NCBI GenBank assembly: GCA_023333565.1
Contig: JAJKFH010000385.1
Location: 2,232,001-2,296,000 of the forward strand
Direction of reading: 5' to 3'
DNA length: 64,000 nucleotides
DNA from: Puffinus mauretanicus
Lineage: Eukaryota; Chordata; Aves; Procellariiformes; Procellariidae
The notes under the pieces were generated by a model that saw only the letters and a list, made by a program, of their open reading frames with translations, did not search any database and had not been told where the DNA came from. Both the position numbers and the translations under genes were made by a program. Below, piece after piece: positions 58,058 to 64,000 of the stretch. Each line of letters starts with the position of its first letter. The stretch's first letter is position 1.

Positions 58058-58065
58058 TGACGTCA
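58058..58065 (-). promoter_or_regulatory. CRE motif in the solo LTR
   Basis: TGACGTCA, the full palindromic CREB/ATF site, lies just upstream of the LTR's TATATGAA box (58050-58043) in sense orientation. This is the usual layout of a U3 promoter. Activity is inferred only. Confidence 0.5.
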
Positions 58066-58280
58066 CATGGTATGGAATACACCATGTGTGTCCCAGCTAT
58101 GCTCCCTCCCAGCCTCTTCCAGCACATGGAAGCTGAATGTCCTTGACTAGCCCTGCTAGGCAGGGTGCTTAGCAACAACTAAAAACATCAGTGTGTTATC
58201 AACATTATTCTCATCCTAAATCCAAAACACAGCACTAGGAAGAAATTTAACTCTATCCCAGCCGAAACCAAGATACTGAG

Positions 58281-61200
58281 TCACAGTCTCATGTGGTCTG
58301 TGGTAAGGTAAACACAAAGCAAATACAAGACCTTCCTTCTTGACACAAAGCTCTCTTCAGCCTCCCCCACACTAAACTGATTGTCTTCTGCTGAGAGTCC
58401 TTCCAGCCCCATGGAAGCAGTTGTTCGGGGGATCAGTGGAATCCACATCTACCCACATTTTGGGTGCCCCATACTGAATGGCACACTTTACCTCAAACCT
58501 AAACAACCTCTTTCCTTCCAGGGACATCTTTGCATGTCCCAGTCTGGCTCTTCTCTAGAAAATCTTTATTGTCAGGTTTTTGCTAACCTTATTAGCAAAA
58601 ACATGAAAACATCTTTCTCAGCGTAGGATTGTGTTGTGTTCCTGCAAGGCTTTCTCCAGTTCCTTCCCCCAGAATTGGTCTTCTGGATGGACCAATGCAG
58701 GGTTGTGCTTCTGAGGGGCTCTCTCCAACCTTTTCCAAATCTCTCCTCTGCTTTCCATTTTTTTCTGACCAATACAAGCAGCTGGCCCTCCTTTCCAGCT
58801 TTTCTAGTAAGCCTCACCTCCATTGGAATAGGAACTGCCTAATACTGTTCTCCATACACAGACAAAATTACTTGTCTGCAACGACCAAAAGGGGATGAAT
58901 ATAGGGACTGGTGGTAGAATATGCAGTGTGACATCTTTAAGATACGACCAGATCCTTGTGTGTTGGGAGGAACCACGGTCTGAATCCTCAGAAGTTAATG
59001 AGTATATGTAATTAGAACAACTGGGGGGATAAGCAAGGATACCTGTCTTTATTCCACAACCTCCCTCCTCTGCTTCCCAAATGCTCATGGCTACTTGGAT
59101 AGTTTTGATGTAGAGTTCTTCTGCAATTATTATTATTTTATTATGCTCTTATTTTCTCTTTTATGAGAGTCTTTTAGTGGCATGGCATCCACGGTCACTA
59201 CCATCTTCACACACTGTCCTTCCAAGGAGAAAACAGTGCAGTGCAGTCATATACGTTTCTTGCTTAAACTTTAATGAGTCCACTGATACGTGCCTACACT
59301 GGCAAATGTTCATATCTGAGAAAGTAGGAATGGCAAAAGTGTGCCTTTCACAAGGAAAGGCTTGTAATTGTCCTTGGTTTTGCAAAAAATGTATTTCTAC
59401 TTCTTCAGGTCCTGAGAAAACTCTCTCTCTTGCATATGTGAATTTACAGAAAGCTCTGGGGTTCCTGAGCTATTGAACTGAGATTTCTTTTTGGATCTAC
59501 TGACAACCTTTTAGATTTCCTCTGTCAAGCTTTAAAGCATTTTCAAGACCTAGAAACTGGCTCACAGTGGGTAATAAATTCCTCAGTTCACATGCTAAGC
59601 ATCCGCCAACTCTGTATTCACATTTTTCTGCACAGTTTTGCTTAATCTTCTACTGACAGACTGATCATCATTGTTGCTCCTTCCACCCTCCACATGGTAG
59701 AGTACCCCACGTGCTCAGGGAATGTTGTGGGGCAACTGATAGAAAGAATTCTATTATATGAAGTTGGGAAAATTAGCATCTCTTGCTAGACAATTCACTG
59801 CTGAGAGGTTAATAAGATAGCAAAGGCTTGAAACATCTAGCAAGGGGAAAAAATGAACAGGGGATTCATGACTGAAATCTGTTTCCAAAAAGACATTACT
59901 TGTATTTGTTGTACTCTTAAGGATTGAACTATGTCCGAAACAATAAGACCAAAGTAATAATTGGCATCTGGCTACTTTTTAAAAGTTATGCCTGTTTTGT
60001 AAAACACATAAGCGAAGACAAATGCAGCTCTTATCTGGGTGCAAAGGGAAGATGCATAATGAAATTGCATCGTATGAGAAGGTCGTTGCTCTGCAGATGC
60101 GCCCATGCTGTACTGCATCATACCAACAAGGAGCTACAGCCCTCGTTATTGCCCAAACATCTGTAGATCTGCACTTGATTAGGCACAGGACTTCCATGGG
60201 GTTTAAGCATAAGTATAGCACTGAGGATGTTAAGGGTCTTAGGGATTCAGAACTTGGAAATGCACATGATCACACACGCTTCCCAGACACGGAGATTTTT
60301 GTGTAGTTAGCACCTATGCTTCGGTAGGCTGCTACTGCTGTCTGCAAAACAGGGCGATGCAAGTTCCTGGTCCCACCCACCTAATGAAAATCAAGTGAAA
60401 CTTTTCCTCCTTGTGTTGAAACATCTGCACGGAGAAACCTTTCCAGGCCAGGAGCGGGTGGAGCCCCGGGGCTGCAGTCGGGCGCGCTGCATGCAGCAGG
60501 TAGGCAGAGAATTCTTCTACCATTTGCTGTTCTCCCTTACCACACAAGCATAAAAGCAACCCAGATTAAGCTATTGCTTTGATCTTGCTCATTCTTTGTT
60601 ACACATACTGAGTAGGTTACGTATGACTTTAATAAATACGAAAAGAGGGAGGAAAAAAAGAGATGGCAATTCATGGCTTTTGTACCTGTGCAGACATATT
60701 CAAGCAAGACAATCTAGAGCAATGCTTTCCAAATAACCATAAGTTAATCCCTCTTTCTGTGACACATTTACTATTTATATCATCATACACAGTGTCAAAT
60801 TACATCTCTTAATAACCATTTCAGCCAGTTGAACTACAACTACAATGTACTATTTAAGACTGTATGTGAAACTATATAGAGATGCCTGTATATTCTTGTG
60901 GCTGTGGTCAAGAATGTGGCACTCCATTGCTCTAGGTGCTAATTTTTTTTTTTTTAAAGTGATTGAACAGATTAAAGGCAGTGAAAGAAGTGGATCTGCT
61001 TAATGCCCATGTGAGATTTGAAAAGTTTGAGGAAAATATATTCTTAATGGGATATGTTAATTCTGTGATCATTTTTGTTAGAATTAGTTTTAAAAATGTT
61101 ATGTTTACCATGGATATCTGTATCTTATGTGCATTCTGGACCTGAGGAGAGCAGGAGTTAATGCTTGCACTGAGTGCAATGACAGAATGTAGAAGATCAT

Positions 61201-61299
61201 AAAATCCTGGCTCTCCAAGAGCAGGAGGAACACTGTAGCATTCCTGCTATGAAGTAGCAAGATCTTAGGCAGCTGTCTTGTGTTCACGGTACATCTACA
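58281..61299. other. Intergenic, no gene seen
   Basis: Unique sequence between the solo LTR and the long CR1. Only short random-looking open frames are present. Confidence 0.5.
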
Positions 61300-63030
61300 A
61301 GCAGATACATCAGTAGACTGGTGTGGCTAAACAGGGAGCTTGGTGGAGCTCCAGTGCAAAAAGGCAGTATAGAGGAGATGGAAGCAGGGGCAGGCTACAG
61401 TGGACGAATTTAGAAACACTGCCTGAGTATGTAGGGGTAGCCTCAGGAAATCCAAAGCTTAAATGCAGTTGAGACTTGCACGGGAAGCGTAACAAGAAGA
61501 GCATTCACTGGTATCTTAGTATAAAAAGACTGTGCAAGGAGAATATGGGACCACTGCTGAATGGAGGAGGTGATGTAGTGACAGCAGACACAGATAAAGC
61601 TGAGGTATTCAATGGTTTCTTTGTCTTCTTCACCAACAAGCTATCCCATTTCTCTGTGCTTAGGGCAAGGATTCAAAGAGAACTACCAGCAGTAGCCAAG
61701 GGTTGAGTCAGGGATTACTTGAGAGAGTTTGACGGGAAAGCTCCATGGGACCAGACAGACCACATCCAAGGTGCTGAGAGAACTGGTTGATGTCTCTGCA
61801 AGGCCACTCTATCACCTTTGAAAGGTTATGGAGATCATGGAAGGTTCCTAATGACTGGAAATAGGAATAACAGCCTTCAAAAAGGTCAGAAAGCCAATCT
61901 AGGGAACTATAAGCTGATCAGCATCACTTTGGTCCCCATGGAACTTAATGATGCGAGTCCTCTCAGAGCGCATTTCTGGGCATATGAAGGAGGAGAAGCT
62001 GATTGGGAATGATCAGCATGTATCTACCATGGGTAAGTCATACCTGACCAGCCTGATTGTGTTCTATGATAAAATGACTGGATTTGTGGATGAGGGGAGA
62101 GCAGTGGATGTCACTTATCTGAACTTTAGCAAGGCTTTTGACACTGTCTCCAGCAACATTCTTGCATCTGATTTAGGATGTTATGGTCTGGATGGGTCGA
62201 CAACCAGATGGGTAAAAATCAGTTGGGTGATTGGGCTCAGAGGAGAGTTGATGGGTTGTACTCTATCCAGGGGACAAACAGAGTGCTACAGGGGTCTATA
62301 TACTGGGACTGTCCAGTTTAACATCTTTATCAATTACCTGGAGGAGGTGATGAAGTCCACTTTCATCAGGTTTGCAGATGACACCAAATTGGAGGGAACA
62401 GTGGATACGCTGGTGGGCAGGGCTGCCACACAGAGGGACCTAGGCAGGCTGGAGGAATGGGCCAACAGGAACCTTATGAAATTCAGCAAGGACAAATGCG
62501 AAGTTTCCTTTGTCTGGGAATGCCAAGTCCTTGCACAGATACAGACTGGAGCTGACTGGCTTTACTGAGAAGGCCCTGGGGAGTCCTGGCAGACAGCACG
62601 CTGCCTGTGCGTCAGGAGTGTGCCCTGGCAGCAAAGAAGGCTAACAGCATCCTGACTGTGCTGGAGGGAGCGCAGCCAGGAGCTTGAGGGAAGGGATTAT
62701 CCTCCCGCTCAGCACCTGTTAGACCACATCTAGACACTGTGTCCTTTTGAGCCTCACGGTACAGGAAAGGCATTGAAAAATTGGAGCCAAGTTCAGCTGA
62801 GGGCCCCAAGATGGTTGGAGCTGGAGCCGTGAGGAGGAGCTAAGGGAACCCAATTTGTTCAGCCTGGAGAAGAGCTGGCTTCAGGTGGACCTCATAGCAG
62901 CCTGCCAGGACCTATGAGGGGTCTTCAAGAAGACGAAGCCAGGCTCTTCACAGTGATGATAGGTGGGTGGACAAGAAACAGCGGGGATAAATTGAAACAA
63001 GAAAGGTTCAGACTGGGAATAATGGAAAGA
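61300..63030 (+). repeat. Long CR1 LINE with partial reverse transcriptase
   Basis: The longest CR1 in the window. In order on the plus strand: the linker before the reverse transcriptase with ENMGPLLNGGGDVVTADTD and KAEVFNGFF (about 61,530-61,620), then a patch with KKGQKANLGNYKLISITLVP, frame-shifted. A long open stretch from 61,948 to 62,568 follows, carrying YLNFSKAFDTVSSNIL (first catalytic Asp block), FNIFINYLEEV and FADDTKLEG (FADD at 62371-62382). From 62,570 to 63,030 the C-terminal part is broken by stops and indels. The endonuclease and ORF1 are absent and the 3' terminus is lost, so it is a dead copy, not a gene. Confidence 0.9.
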
Positions 63031-64000
63031 AAAACATGAAAAAACCATAATATTGGGATTGGGTAAAATGGTTTAGGTGCCGAGCTCTAACAGACCATAC
63101 ATAAATCCTGAATAGTCAGACACCATTTCCTGTGCTCCTGGCTCCATCTGCTTCATGTAGAAACCTAAGGTACTTTACCCACCACAGTAAGTTTCTATTG
63201 GCTAGCAGTGAAACCTGTGATATAGCCCAAATTCTTAATTATAACAAGAATGTTTTTTCTGCAAAACACAGCTATAATATTTGAGTTAGTGCAGGCTCAA
63301 GCTTGTGTCTGCATGGCATGGTGCAGAGCTGTATGGACCTACCTGCCAGGTTTCCTGTGTGGGATAGCCTTTTCTAGTTGGCTTGGCCTATGAGTTAGGC
63401 TTCTTGGCAACCTGATTAACTGGGGCCTAGTGCTGCGGGAATGGGTTGCACAAGCAGCTGATCACACTTACGCCTGGCTAGCTTGAACATCTGGGCTGTG
63501 TTCCTCTACTGTCCCTCTTCTGTAGTTAGCAAAGGAACGGCCGCTCCAGGTCTACTTGTTTCAACTGGTATAGCCTTGCCCAATGTTACATGAATACATA
63601 GAGGGTAAAAGGGTTGGTTTTGTTTACTTTTTCTATTTAAGAAAGGATGAAGCAGGTGTGGTAGGAGAGGAGGAGGAGGACGGAGGAACTGGGCAGTTCC
63701 AGCCTTTCCATTGCAGAAACCCAATACAAGTTCCTCACTCGCTTCCCTCAGCCATGCAGCCAGAGACTGCGACAGTCATTCCTTCCCATTCATGGAGCAT
63801 GCTCCAGGATTACTTATAACTCACAGTCTCCTAAAAAAGACCAGAGTTTCAATTTAGACATGTATTCCCTGATTTTGTACGTGAAGGAGAGTGCCTGGTC
63901 CAATCTCAGGCAGAGCTGGATCCTGCAGCAAAGTATCGTTCCTCTTTCACCTTCTCCCAGCTCTGAGTTTCCTCGTAAAGAACAGGAAAACGGCCTGTTC
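63031..64000. other. Intergenic, no gene seen
   Basis: Sequence after the CR1. The purine-rich patch near 63,660-63,690 is a low-complexity GGA run. No coding or RNA feature is recognised. Confidence 0.5.

Larger units (their letters stand above)
57760..58275 (-). mobile_element. Solo LTR of an avian ERVL-type endogenous retrovirus
   Basis: The plus strand opens TGTTGTGGTTTAACCTGGCA and ends near ATCCCAGCCGAAACCAAGAT, an LTR repeated very widely in bird genomes (recognised from memory). It is flanked on both sides by CTGAG (57755-57759 and 58276-58280), the 5-bp target duplication expected for class III elements. In sense (minus) orientation it has a CRE-like TGACGTCA, a TATATGAA box, then ATTAAA (57893-57888) as polyadenylation signal, and ends in CA. 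The outer edge at 58,275 is TA on the plus strand instead of the expected CA, a point change. No internal viral genes remain. Confidence 0.88.

Noticed and set aside
61948..62568. Apparent reverse-transcriptase gene
   Set aside because: It is part of a longer 5'- and 3'-broken CR1 element, not an independent gene.

Overview
This is a 64 kb piece of a bird nuclear genome. The evidence is the mixture of CR1-family LINE copies, one avian ERVL-type solo LTR, AT-rich intergenic DNA and a single spliced vertebrate gene behind a CpG island. I see no bacterial, plasmid or viral gene organisation.

The one gene I can support is MAL2 on the minus strand. It has four coding exons (49,218-49,084; 46,766-46,596; 41,510-41,352; 38,954-38,883), all with GT-AG introns and all phase 0. 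Together they encode a 178-residue four-transmembrane MARVEL-domain protein of the MAL family. A CpG island (about 48,625-49,640) covers exon 1 and the promoter. The 3' UTR runs left from 38,882, probably to about 37,030.

Left flank (1 to about 37,000, downstream of MAL2): no gene recognised. It holds an old, decayed CR1-like LINE (6,340-7,660), a CR1 3' fragment (10,303-10,806), a CR1 interrupted by a second CR1 (22,860-23,945), a better preserved CR1 tail in the opposite orientation (24,772-25,470), an older LINE with a different 3' end (30,405-31,330), several MIR-like SINE remnants and short microsatellites.

Right flank (49,700-64,000, upstream of MAL2): no gene recognised. It holds a solo LTR with a 5-bp target duplication (57,760-58,275) and a long, broken CR1 that keeps part of its reverse transcriptase (61,300-63,030).

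In mammals MAL2 lies between COLEC10 and CCN3. I looked for both on the minus strand and found neither, so they should lie outside the window (COLEC10 to the right, CCN3 to the left) if synteny holds. I found no convincing undescribed system. The items most worth a second look are regulatory (an LTR carrying a consensus CRE next to a TATA box; candidate conserved noncoding stretches) and evolutionary (MIR-like and old LINE remnants in a bird).
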